Shown piece after piece: positions 54,936 to 64,000 of a stretch of DNA of 64,000 bases (positions are counted from its first letter, which is position 1; every line of letters begins with the position of its first letter). The position numbers were made by a program, and so were the translations under genes. The notes below the pieces were generated by a model that saw only the letters and a list, made by a program, of their open reading frames with translations, had not been told where the DNA came from and ran no database searches. Origin of the DNA: Siphonodentalium dalli. Lineage: Eukaryota; Mollusca; Scaphopoda; Gadilida; Siphonodentaliidae. Where the stretch lies: positions 195,121,887-195,185,886 of the forward strand of contig CP136062.1 in NCBI GenBank assembly GCA_032622095.1. The letters are read 5' to 3'.

Positions 54936-55800
54936 ATCATCTTGCGACAAAATCATTCAACGATATGAACATCTGTTTACCGGCGTTGGACAATTGAAAG
55001 ACTATGAAGTTAAACTTCATATTGACGAACAAGTTCCTTCGGTGGCTCAAACGTTTAGACGTATTCCATTTCGCATGAGACAGAAAGTAGAAACCGAACG
55101 GTACACTCTTGAGAAGACGATACCATTGAGCGTGTAACTGATTCAGCGACACTGTGGGTATCGCCAATCGTCGTTGCGCCAAAGACGAATGATCCAGAAA
55201 AAATAAGACTGTGTGAAGACATGAGATGTCCAAATTAAGCAATCTTGCGTGAACGACATGTCTATCCAACTGCTGATGATTTAATGTACGCCGCAAATGG
55301 ATCTCAATTCTTTTCTAAAATTGATTTATGACAAGAGTTTAACCAATTCGTCTTACATCCAGACTCCAGATACATCACGACGTTTGCTACTCATGTCGGA
55401 TTGTCGCGATTTAAGTGTCTAAATTTCGGTAGTTGTAGTGCGCCTGAGAAATTTAACTATTTTGTGAATCAAGTACTGTCTGGAATTCCGAACGTAATCA
55501 ACGTGTCAGGTGATATCTTAATTCAGGCCAAAACTGAAGTCTAACACGACGAGACATTAGTGCGCGTGTTTCAGAGGTTGGACAAACACAATTTAACTCC
55601 AAATAGACACAAGTTTGAATTTAAATAGACTGAAATCAAATTCCTTCGAATGGTCTTCACCAGCAATGGTACCAAAAAGGATCCAAACAAAGTTGAATCT
55701 ATAAGAAACATTCGTGTTCCACAATCGCTATCTGAACTTCAATCGTTTCTCGGTATATATGGTGACGTACGCTTTGCGGTACATTCCGAATTCGTTGAGT
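54936..55800 (+). pseudogene. Gypsy reverse transcriptase, broken
   Basis: Identifiable in order: FRRIPFRMRQKVE, TLWVSPIVVAPKTNDPEKIR, RLCEDMRCPN*A, YPTADDL, SQFFSKIDL* and FNYFVNQVLSGIPNVINVSG, then FLRMVFTSNGTKKDPNKVES. The catalytic block reads NVSGDILI where active enzymes have (V/I)xDD, so one catalytic Asp is replaced by Gly. At least three in-frame stops and one frameshift occur. Confidence 0.85.
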
Positions 55801-55815
55801 GAACCTTTGTGACGA

Positions 55816-56334
55816 TTGACTCGGAAAAATGTGTGGGACGAAGATCAACGAAGATCATTCGATGAAATCATCAGGTGTTTGACTAGTAAATCTTGCTTGG
55901 CATATTTTAATCCCGAAGCCGAAACTGAGATAATTGTTAACGCTAGTCCGGTTGGTCTCGGAGCAATTCTAGTGCAGAAACATTCAGGAAATATGAAACC
56001 GGTTGCATACGCTAGCAAGATTTTAAATGATACAGAAAAGATGTATACACTCAATTCGAGGCTCGAGCGTGAAGACATTGCTATTTCATGGGCATTGCAT
56101 CACTTCCGCATTTATGTCACTGGAAAACCTTGCAAAGTTGTAACTGATCATCGACCGTTGATGAACATTTGTGCAAATCCCAGATCGTGTCCGTCGGCTC
56201 GTGTAGAGCGTTGGTTGATGAAATTGCAAGATTTTGATTTTACTGTAGACTATAGACCGGGGAAATCAAACCCAGCTGATTTCGTTTCGAGATACTCTTC
56301 TGATATCATTCATGTATCCAAGCAGTTGGTGTGA
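55816..56334 (+). pseudogene. Gypsy RNase H domain (open but mutated)
   Basis: A 172-codon open stretch with VNASPVGLGAILVQKHSGNM, PVAYASKILNDTEKMY, RLEREDIAISWALHHFRIYV, TGKPCKVVTDHRPL and FDFTVDYRPGKSNPADFVSR. The first catalytic Asp (usually DASP) is Asn here. The frame ends at a stop before the integrase. It is the longest undamaged part of the element. Confidence 0.85.
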
Positions 56335-56335
56335 A

Positions 56336-57224
56336 AATTCGCACAGAACCACTGTATGAATGTGCTTCCTGGTCATGTTTGGGAAAACGTTTCCGCTGAT
56401 TTGCTGCGGTCCTTTGTCAGAAGGTGGCTATCTTCTGGTGGTGGTAGATGAGTATTCGTGATTCGTTCAAATATAATCTGTGTATTCCTGAATTCGACAA
56501 AATTTTCACAACGATGGGTGTTCCGCGCACCTTGAAAACGGACAATGGAAGTCCGTTCAACAATCATAAATTAAAAGCATTTTCCGGATATTTGGGATTC
56601 GTTCATGAGAGGATAACTCCAGTATGGCCTCAGGTAAATGGAACGTCTGAGAAGTTCATGTTTAACATAAAGAAGGCTCTTCAGACAGCTGATGTCGAAC
56701 ATAAGCCTTACCAGCAAGTGTTGTTCCAGTATTTACGGAACTATCTGTCATCACCACATTCAACGACAGGGGTTCCTCCCATCGTCTCTTATCTTCAAAT
56801 ATCAAGTGAAGAATAAACTTCCGTCATTGGACAATGTCGTACCCACAAATGATGATGAAATTCGAACGACAAACCATGAGAGAAAATAGAAAATGAAAGA
56901 AAGGGCTGATAAACAACGATGTACTCAGCACACAACCATTAAAGTTGGTGATATGGTTTTGATGAGCAAGACAGAAAGGGAAAGTTGGTGACCCGATTTA
57001 ATCCCAAATACTATCGGGTAATTCATATGAACTGTCCTGAAGTGACAGCTAAATTGATCGATGGACGAAGTGATAAAACTGTTACAAGAAATGTATCACA
57101 TTTCAAAGTTGTCACTGGTGGAAAGGAGCTGAATCAGTCAACAGACTATTCGGATGACTCCGACATGGAACATTACCCGCCTGAAGCTGATGAAATGATT
57201 ATCACCAATCCACTCCACCGATGA
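56336..57224 (+). pseudogene. Gypsy integrase, broken
   Basis: The catalytic core is visible in pieces: a degenerate start around 56370-56450 in a different frame, then TTMGVPRTLKTDNGSPFNNH, GFVHERITPVWPQVNGTSEK and YQQVLFQYLRNY. The second Asp (TDNG) and the Glu (NGTSEK) are kept. A stop at 56814-56816 is followed by a C-terminal part with RKVGDLI-like residues and VTRFNPKYYRVIHMN, ending near 57222. Confidence 0.82.
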
Positions 57225-57519
57225 TATACAGACACCAATATCTGATAGCATATATTTCCGAGGAGATCGAACAGAGGTGTACTACCAAAGACTGATCGAG
57301 GAGGTGTAATATTGAAGTAGAACTGTGTGAAAGTGTTGTGAATTCGAGTAGGATTTTAAGTCTGTAAATGACTTTATAGTAATAATGGGTTTTGAGAGTT
57401 TCAAAGAGTGTTAACTTTCATAAGTTTTTTTTTAGTTTAAAAGTTTAAATAACTCATTATCTTTTCTTTTCAGAAGTTCAATATTATCAGTCAAAAGTAA
57501 ATTTTCAACTTAAAGTGGA
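57225..57519 (+). other. Gypsy 3' non-coding region
   Basis: Non-coding interval between the end of integrase and the 3' LTR; AAAGTGGA directly before TGTGATATTG could be a short polypurine tract. Otherwise featureless. Confidence 0.5.
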
Positions 57520-57593
57520 TGTGATATTGTTAGTGATTATTGACTTTAAAAGAGTTTGTTGACTTCATGTTTGAGGGATTACCTCCCTTGGCT
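57520..57593 (+). repeat. 3' LTR, first 74 bp only
   Basis: TGTGATATTGTTAG, GACTTTAAAAGAGTTTGTT and ATTACCTCCCTTGGCT match the start of the 5' LTR with several substitutions and a gap of about nine bases. The rest is missing and satellite DNA follows immediately. Confidence 0.85.
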
Positions 57594-57841
57594 TCTCGCA
57601 TTTTACGTAATCAAAAAATATTTATTATACATCATTCGAAGGCATGGCCTCTCCTCTCCATGGATATTGCAACATTTAAACATAACTGTTTAGAACTAGA
57701 CGTATAATTGGCAAGGACCGTCGAGCGGTGAATCGGGAATTAGCCAAACGTGAATTATTCCGAGTAACAGGAATGAAGAACAGAGATGTAAACTTAATAT
57801 GTTCTCGTGTTTTACGCAATGAAACAATACATATTATACAT
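57594..57841 (+). repeat. Satellite unit between the Gypsy element and repeat copy B
   Basis: One and a part units of the about 200-bp satellite (TCTCGCATTTTACG, CATTCGAAGGCATGG, GTCGAGCGGTGAATCGG, GTAACAGGAATGAAG). Same orientation as 52770-53609. Confidence 0.88.
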
Positions 57842-58094
57842 CATTCTAATGCACATAAGCCAATATACCCCTGGAAACATCACATGGGGGGGGGTATTTA
57901 TCGATAACTTGTCGCAATGTATAGTCCGGCTCACCGCTTCAATGTTAGATATTCCTAAGCGCCAATATTGCCGTCAGCTGAATTCCTAATCTAGTCCATG
58001 CCCAATCCAGATCCGTTCACTGTTCCGTTTCTCTCCATGGCGTCACCCTTACACAGTAGCCTACATGCCGGCGACGTTACGGAATAGATGTATA

Positions 58095-58743
58095 GGTGAC
58101 ACTCCACAGTTTCTGCAGGGATTGGTGCAAAAATAAGGGGGGGCATCAATTCAATAAAAAATAACTGAAATGTGATCCCACAACACATATACAATGTATA
58201 TATACCTGGGTTGAGCACATACTAGGCTTAAAGATTTTTGTACAGAATTGTCATTTTAATGGGGGTAGCAAGAGTTATGCCCCTTGATTGTGTGCCTGAA
58301 AAATGAAATTTTGATGCAAAAATGGCCAAAATAAGCGTATTTCAGGCCCGTGGGACACAACAACCAGAAAATCTATGGTATAAACGCCTATGTTGTCGGG
58401 AAGAACACTGTTTCCTCACAATAATATCAAAAAATTTCAAACTTCTCACCACTGTAATTTAAAAAAAATATATTTTTCATGCAGATGACAAATTTTAGGT
58501 GCTAAAAAGTCACGCTGGTGTCTGGAGCCACTGTTTCGCAGAAATCGCTAATACTTCATACTGGTGGGGTCAAGGTCACCTGAAACAATATTTTTCAAAA
58601 CTCAAAGACATCCTCTAAAAATCCACAAATTCATAACTAACCTTCTCTCAATAAACATACCACACCCATGGTGACAGAAAACACTGGTACTCTATTCTAA
58701 GAAATTTACCCCTACTGATCATTCGAAACTGTGGAGTGTCACC
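58095..58743. mobile_element. MITE with GGTGACACTCCACAGTTTC terminal inverted repeats
   Basis: The 649-bp insert has 19-bp inverted ends (GGTGACACTCCACAGTTTC and GAAACTGTGGAGTGTCACC) flanked by ATA on both sides. The empty version of the site is preserved in copy A (GATGTATAGAGTTGGC near 27576). The comparison gives exact borders and a 3-bp target duplication. No transposase. A 3-bp duplication suits PIF/Harbinger-like transposases, but ATA is not their usual target, so class is open. Confidence 0.9.
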
Positions 58744-59227
58744 ATAGAGTTGGCGCCAGGTCTACTCACTTCCGTTACTAGCTCGTTGCTATATAAACAA
58801 ACCAGCGGTTATATCCCATCAATATCATTGTTTCGATATCATTTGATCAAATTTCTTGTCATGAAACCGCGACAGACACGGCGTGAAATACATCTCATTG
58901 AGTAAACATTTTTCCATTGTTTCAATTCAACTTCAAGTTCGCGGTAAAATTAAAAACCGCAATTTGTAAGCAGTAAACATCTGAAAAAGATGCAGAAACT
59001 AATTGATGTGCATATTTATTTCTATTCGAGGTGGCAATTTTACATCTTTATCAGCATTTTTAACGATAAGAGCGATGCTAATTGAGGGACTATATTTTAT
59101 CCAGCGCATTAAAATTAAAACAAAAAGTCGTGAATTGGCTGAGTGTTTTCCATGCCTGCACATTTCATCGATAAGTACAAGGCATGTGTGTGTCGAAATA
59201 ACTTTTAAGTTCGAAGAGAATTAGAAT

Positions 59228-59395
59228 GGGGATAACAGTGTGGTGTTTTGTGATTTCGGAAAGGCACAGGGCTAATATACTGTGGCAAATTCCCGTTAAT
59301 GGGTTCCGGCTCCGCCGTCGCCCATTAACTAACTTTGCCACAGTATATTCGCCCTGTACATTTCCGAAATCGCAAAACACCACACCGTTATCCCC
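59228..59395. repeat. 168-bp terminal hairpin of repeat copy B
   Basis: Arms GGGGATAACAGTGTGGTG and CACCACACCGTTATCCCC with a long near-perfect stem. The loop CCGTTAATGGGTTCCGGCTC is about 20 nt longer than in copy A and itself contains a small stem (GTTAATGGG / CCCATTAAC). Confidence 0.9.
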
Positions 59396-59990
59396 TAATT
59401 CGAATGCATATCCTCCCCCTTCATGAGTATTGCAACATTTAGACACTAATTTTGAGAACTAAGCGTATAATTGGCAAGGAACGTCGAGCGGTGAATCGGG
59501 AATTAGCAAAACGTGAATTATTCCGAGTAACAGGAATGAGGAACAGAGATATAAACTTATTGTTCTCGCGTCTTACGCAATGAAACAATACATATTATAC
59601 ATCATTCGAAAGCATAGCTCTCCCCTTCATGAATATTGCAACATTTAGACACTACTTTTGAGAACTAAGAAACGTCGAGCGGTGAATCGGAAATTAGAAA
59701 ACGTAAATTACCCGGAGTAACAGGAATGAGGAACAGATATAGAGGTTCAATTTACTCGCGTTTTACGCAAAGAAACAATACATATTGTACATCATTCGAA
59801 AGCATGGCGTCTCTCCTTCGTAAATATTGCAACATTTGAGCACTAAGCATATAATTGACAAGGATCGTCGAGCGGTGAATCGGAAATTCGAAAACGTAAA
59901 TTATTTCGAGTAACAGGAATGAGAAACAGAGATATAAACTTCATGTCCTCGCGTTTGTGAATGTGTCATATATTCTTCATACGTGTAAAA
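59396..59990 (+). repeat. Satellite block, direct orientation
   Basis: Three units with GTAACAGGAATGAG(G/A)AACAG at 59527, 59717 and 59910, spacing 190 and 193 bp. Slightly shorter units than at 52.9 kb. Confidence 0.88.
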
Positions 59991-60224
59991 ATAGTTTTCG
60001 GTATTATTGTGTTAGTTGCGAAAAGTATGTGATTTTCAACGAATAATCTGTTCCTGACAATTTTCGACCAGAACAGATGTCAATTATTTTTCAAAGTTTT
60101 TCAACAGTTTGATGAATAAAAAGCACTCTATGTGCCATAAATGGGTACAGTGGTTGATACCCTTCCCATTTCTGTAAATAAATAGCAGGGATATTGCGTA
60201 ATTTGCGAGAGATCTACGACTTTC
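59991..60224. other. Spacer at the orientation switch
   Basis: TTTTTCAAAGTTTTTCA..., AATAAAAAGCA(C/T)(T/C)CTATGTG and TAAATGGGTA recur at 61080-61160, so this spacer is itself a repeated unit. It separates direct from inverted satellite blocks. Confidence 0.6.
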
Positions 60225-60780
60225 TACGATGAATCTCTTAGGTTCCTCGGGGTGCTAATTTCCTATTCACCGCTCGACGTTCCTTGCCAATTATACGCTT
60301 AGTTCTCAAAAGTAGTGTTTAAATGTTGCAATATTAAAGAAGGGGGAGGCTATGCTTTCGAATTATGTATAACGTGCATTGTTTCATTGCGTAAATGCGA
60401 GAATATTAAGTTTATATCTCTGTTCCTCATTCCTGTTACTCGGAAAAATTTACGTTTTCCTAATTTTCGATTCACCGCTCGACGTTCCTTGCCAATTATA
60501 CACTTAGTTCTCAAAAGTAGTGATTAAATATTGCAATACTAATGAAGGGGAGAGGCTATGCTTTCGAACGATGTATAATATGTATTGTTTCATAGCGTAA
60601 ACGCGAGAAATGTTAGCTTATAATGCATCTGCTCCTCATTCCTGTTACTCCAAATAGTAATTTTTTTTACTCGGAAGTTGTTCATGTTCCTCGTCCGTTC
60701 CTGTTACTCCAAATAGGCATTTGTATTACTCGGAAGTTGTTCCTGTTCCTCGTTCCCTTCCTATTAACATGAATTTGTCA
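60225..60780 (-). repeat. Satellite block, inverted orientation 1
   Basis: Reverse-complement units (CCGATTCACCGCTCGAC, GTTCCTTGCCAATTATAC, TGCTTTCGAA) followed by the leader words TTACTCCAAATAG and CTCGGAAGTTGTTC, in the opposite order to 52800-52930. This is the mirror image of the left block. Confidence 0.88.
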
Positions 60781-61198
60781 ATCCGAACCCGAGGCAGTTA
60801 TTGTTCCTGGTTTGAGATAACTCAACCTACTGGTCAATGAGTTTTCTGATTGGCTGAGCCATACATCCTATATATAGAATAAGCACATGTTTTACTGGTC
60901 AAAAACTTTAATAATATATCACCAAAGAACATAAAAAAACATAATTACTATTAACAATTTGGGGACAACCCGCCCGTGTTTATCGGGACGACTCGCCCCG
61001 AAAACAGCAGAAGGGCGGGTTTTCTCAGGGGCGGGTAGTCCCGTTCCCGATATTTGTCCGGGCAGCTACATTTCTCCCAAAACAGATATCAATCATTTTT
61101 TCAAATTTTTCAGAAATTTGTTGAATAAAAAGCATCCTATGTGACATAAATGGGTAGAGTGAATGATACTCCCAATTTCTCTATATATTTGGCAGTGA
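60781..61198. other. Unassigned interval with short GC-rich inverted motif
   Basis: Bases 60958-61070 hold GGGACAACCCGCCCG and CGGGCGGGT-like words (CGGGACGACTCGCCCC, AGGGGCGGGTAGTCCCG) that can fold. The following part is a repeated spacer (compare 60060-60190). No gene. Confidence 0.5.
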
Positions 61199-62235
61199 CA
61201 TTGCGTAATTTGTGAGAAATCTGCGACTTTCTACTAAGAATCTGTTACGTTCTTCGGGGTGCTAATTTCCGATTCACAACTCGACGTTCCTTGGCAATTA
61301 TACGCCTAGTTCTCAAAAGTATTGTTTAAATGTTGCAATATTCATGAAGGGAAGAGGCTATGCTTTCGAATGATGTATAATATGTATTGTTTCGTAGCAT
61401 AAAACCCGAGAAATTTGAGCTTAAATATCTGTTCCTCATTCCTGTTAATGAAGGGGAGAGGCTATATATGCTTTCGAGTGATGTATAACAATTATTGTGG
61501 CATTGCATGAAATGCGAGAAAATTTAGCTTATATCTGTTCCTCATTCCTGTTACTGCTAATTTCCTATTCACCGCTCGAAGTTCCTGGCCAATTATACGC
61601 CTATTTATAAAATAGTAATTAAATGTTGCAATATTAATGAAGGGGAGAGGCTATGCTTTCGTTTGATGTATAACATGTACATTCTATTGTTTCATTGCGT
61701 AAAATGCGAGAAAATTAATTTTATATCTCTGTTCCTCATTCCTGTTACTCGGAAAAAATTACGTTTTTGCTAATTTCCGATTCACCGCTTGACGTTCCTG
61801 GCCAATTATACTCTTAGTTCTCAAAAGTAGTGTATACATGTTGCAATATTATTTTAGGGGAGTGGCTATGCTTTCGAATGATATATAATGTATATTGTTT
61901 GAATGCGTAAAACGCGAGAAAATTAAATTTATATCTCTGTTCCTCATTCCTGTTACTCGGAATAATTTACGTTTTGCTAATTTCCGATTCACCACTCGAC
62001 GTTCCTTGCCAATGATACGCTTAGTTCTCAAAAGTAGTGTTTAATCGTTGCAATATTCATGAAGGGAAGAGGCTATGCTTTCGAATGATGTATAATATGT
62101 ATTGTTTCGTAGCATAAAACCCGAGAAATTTGAGCTTAAATATCTTTTCCTCATTCCTGTTACTCCAAATAGTCATTCTGTTACTCGCAAGTTGTTCCTG
62201 TTCCTATAGTTCCGTTCCTGTCACTCCAAATAGTC
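61199..62235 (-). repeat. Satellite block, inverted orientation 2
   Basis: About five inverted units, some truncated, recognised by TCCTCATTCCTGTTACTCG, CGCTCGACGTTCC, GCCAATTATACG and GAGGCTATGCTTTCG. It ends with the leader words CTCCAAATAGTC and AGTTGTTCCTGTTCC at 62160-62235. Two adjacent units (61310-61440 and 62040-62155) are almost identical, including TAGCATAAAACCCGAGAAAT, indicating a recent block duplication. Confidence 0.88.
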
Positions 62236-62526
62236 TATCCCTCATGGGTAGTTGAAACTGTCCTGCAGTGGAACCAGAGTAATTACTACGGGATAGTACT
62301 GAGGTACATTCACGTGTCTATAGTATTACTTAGATATGTATATTTATCACATAATTTGGCCATAAAAGCAGTTTCATAATTATCGGTAATAGACACGTTT
62401 AATATCAGCGCGTGCGATGACGTCACGGTGTTCTTCAAATAACTTGCGATCGCTGTAGTTTATGATTGTTGTTTTCGATGAATATTGCGCGTTGCTTCGG
62501 GTTTATTTGATCATGTGATAAAAGGT
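62236..62526. other. No gene; TGACGTCA motif
   Basis: A palindromic CRE-like ATGACGTCAC lies at about 62418-62427. I see no transcript that it could serve. Confidence 0.4.
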
Positions 62527-62667
62527 ATCTCACACTCGTCCTATTTTATACGTAATTTATCAACCTCGTCCTCTAAATTCTATTTGAGCCTCGGTAAACC
62601 TCGGCTCAAATCGAATTTAGTGAACTCGGTTGATAAATTCCGTATAAACTAGACACTCATGTGAGAT
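62527..62667. repeat. 141-bp imperfect hairpin
   Basis: Arms ATCTCACACTCGTC and the near-complement ACTCATGTGAGAT enclose ATTTATCAACC / GGTTGATAAAT and TTGAGCC / GGCTCAA around GGTAAACC. The stem is more diverged than in the other hairpins. Confidence 0.75.
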
Positions 62668-62689
62668 CCTCTATTGACGTTATACTATG

Positions 62690-62960
62690 ATAAGTTGTAC
62701 TAGAGTACTACAACTTGATGTAGACTACGGTAGTGCCTAGTATAGTTACCACAGTATTACTATAGTATACATAATATAGTAATACTGTAGCACGTTTACC
62801 ATAGTACTACTGTGATATCAATATTAAGGTAGTACTCTAGTAAACATCCCTGAGTACTAATATGGTAATACCTGGTATAATACCATAGTGCATGCACTAT
62901 AGTACACGCACCATAGTAAAGTTTCCAAAATACCATGGTACTCTGTACAGTAACTGTACT
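62690..62960. repeat. Degenerate array of TACTATAGTA / CCATAGTAC words
   Basis: Short words such as AGTACTAC, ACCATAGTAC, ACTATAGTA and TGGTAATAC recur in both orientations at roughly 20-30-bp spacing. A similar array is at 49512-49795. Confidence 0.7.
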
Positions 62961-64000
62961 AGACTGGAAAATGTAAACAATGTCATTTGGACACTCTTCT
63001 AATAGAAGTCATGATGATGAGTCTCCATACCAATTTCATCCAGATCCGATAATCTATGGCTGAACAAAAAAACCCTACTATTTCCAGATTAACAAAAAAG
63101 GATAACTCTAGAGCGAGAAACACGAACAACATCAATTTCCCCTCTAATTTTTAAAGCAGTTATGATGACGAATATCAGGTAGCAATACACGATTTCATGG
63201 TTTGTAGGATGGCTGAAACATATGATTTTAAGCATATAAGGGCTGTCAGTTTGGCCTTTGTTATTTCTGGGAGTAATACTTTGATGGTTTAATTATTTTA
63301 TAAAGGTACCATAGCTGACCATAGCATACAAAATGGGATGATGTTTGAATACGAAGTAAGTTTTTGGAATCTGATGTCGGCCAGCTCTGTGTGGTACTCC
63401 ACCGGAAAAGAGCTAGATTTCTCTCCCTTTAAAACTTCTGCACTTGGAAGAAAAAACTTCAAAATTGATACAATAATTTTTTTTAATTTTTTAATATATC
63501 TGACATATATCTAGGCTCTATCAGCTCATATGGTGAGTATAGACCGACATTCCCTCTGCCGTGGTTAGCTATGCGAACGAAGACGGCCAATTTCGGCCAA
63601 AAAATTGTTAAAATGAAGATTTTTCAAAGTCAGTCTAAGGGAGATAATTCAACTTGTGATGAGACAATTACTGCCAAAAGACAGACGAGTTATACTCTGA
63701 CCATTTCTGTATCTTGTAACCAAGCACTCATGTGCTGTTTATCAATGACCATGGCGAAGCAGAAGGTTCTAGTACAGTACCCCCTCAAAGTGGTGAAAAT
63801 GGCCAGAAATCGTGTATTGCTACCTCAATATCATATGTTATTCGGATCCAATAACAAAATGTTATGCCCTAAAGTACAAAATATCGTATTGTGATATCTT
63901 CCCGGACGGACAACAAAGCACTATTTCCAGATGAACAAAGAAGAATAACCTGAGAAAGGTAAACAGGAACACCATATGCCACTCGTTTGAAAGCAGTAAT
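62961..64000. repeat. Terminal interval with a direct repeat; no gene
   Basis: Bases 63077-63165 and 63914-64000 share CTATTTCCAGAT(T/G)AACAAA, GGATAA/GAATAACCT-type and AAAGCAGT segments, about 840 bp apart. The 107-codon plus frame between them (63571-63894) is rich in Lys/Gln and has no recognisable motif. The window ends inside the second copy. Confidence 0.5.

Larger units (their letters stand above)
53610..57593 (+). mobile_element. Decayed Ty3/Gypsy LTR retrotransposon
   Basis: Order: LTR, PBS, gag with zinc knuckles, protease, RT, RNase H, integrase, then a partial 3' LTR. Stops and frameshifts occur in nearly every domain. The gag hallmark ALLLHYAGPGVYDI and the TGGCGACGAGG primer site point to a Mag-like lineage. 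It interrupts the satellite (left flank CATAGCCTC; right flank TCTCGCATTTTACG). These flanks do not form a target duplication, and the 3' LTR is cut after 74 bp, so the right end was lost by deletion or recombination. Confidence 0.9.
57842..59395 (+). repeat. Hairpin-ended dispersed repeat, copy B (with MITE insertion)
   Basis: Second copy of 27345-28304, same gene-less content, ending in the hairpin 59228-59395. It differs by a G-run near 57886, by the absence of about 80 bp around the AAACCAGCGG segment and by the 649-bp MITE insertion. It is embedded in the satellite region. Confidence 0.88.

Noticed and set aside
63571-63894. 107-codon frame near the window end
   Set aside because: No motif, lies between direct repeats; insufficient support.

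Overview
This window is non-coding-rich, AT-rich animal nuclear DNA. The gene structure is eukaryotic (GT-AG introns, AATAAA signals, a class A GPCR split by an intron of nearly 36 kb). The repeats are metazoan: CR1/L2-like and other APE-type non-LTR retrotransposons, Ty3/Gypsy elements, a MULE remnant, a tRNA-derived SINE, TTAA-flanked piggyBac-like MITEs and TTAGGG repeats. The overall style suggests a marine invertebrate, probably a lophotrochozoan (mollusc, annelid or brachiopod). That is inference; nothing here fixes the species.

Only one host gene is well supported. Two + strand exons at 11570-11658 and 47358-47455 encode TM7 with the NPxxY motif (NSCMNPIVYG), helix 8 and the C-terminal tail of a rhodopsin-class GPCR. 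Their splice phases match. Earlier exons were not found and probably lie upstream of the window. A much weaker candidate is a pair of phase-compatible mini-exons at 30184-30388.

Layout: 1-5.3 kb holds copies of a CACACCGGGCGCGAGCG-type repeat plus a TIR element with internal TGTGTAG words. 5.3-11.5 kb has a 3' fragment of a non-LTR element, the first paired-hairpin MITE, a 165-bp hairpin and a tandem pair. 11.5-22.3 kb has the GPCR exon, a nested piggyBac-like element with a large palindrome, a broken MULE transposase, a second paired-hairpin MITE, a SINE with target-site duplication, a 161-bp tandem array, a 459-bp palindrome and another 165-bp hairpin. 22.3-30 kb has microsatellites, interstitial telomere repeats, a gag-protease fragment of a Gypsy element, a hairpin-ended repeat, non-LTR fragments and a 25-bp minisatellite. 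30-34 kb is a decayed non-LTR element and 38.8-42.4 kb a nearly intact one. 44-47 kb holds ORF1-like, endonuclease and RT fragments plus more MITEs. 47.4-48.5 kb is the GPCR terminal exon and 3' UTR. 52.7-62.3 kb is a satellite region of about 200-bp units in direct and then inverted orientation, interrupted by a decayed Gypsy element and by a second copy of the hairpin-ended repeat that itself carries a MITE.

The most distinctive signal is a module of two 67-nt near-perfect hairpins in mutual inverted orientation. It occurs in five places plus one half copy, inside at least three different sets of outer inverted repeats. One copy shows paired, stem-preserving substitutions.
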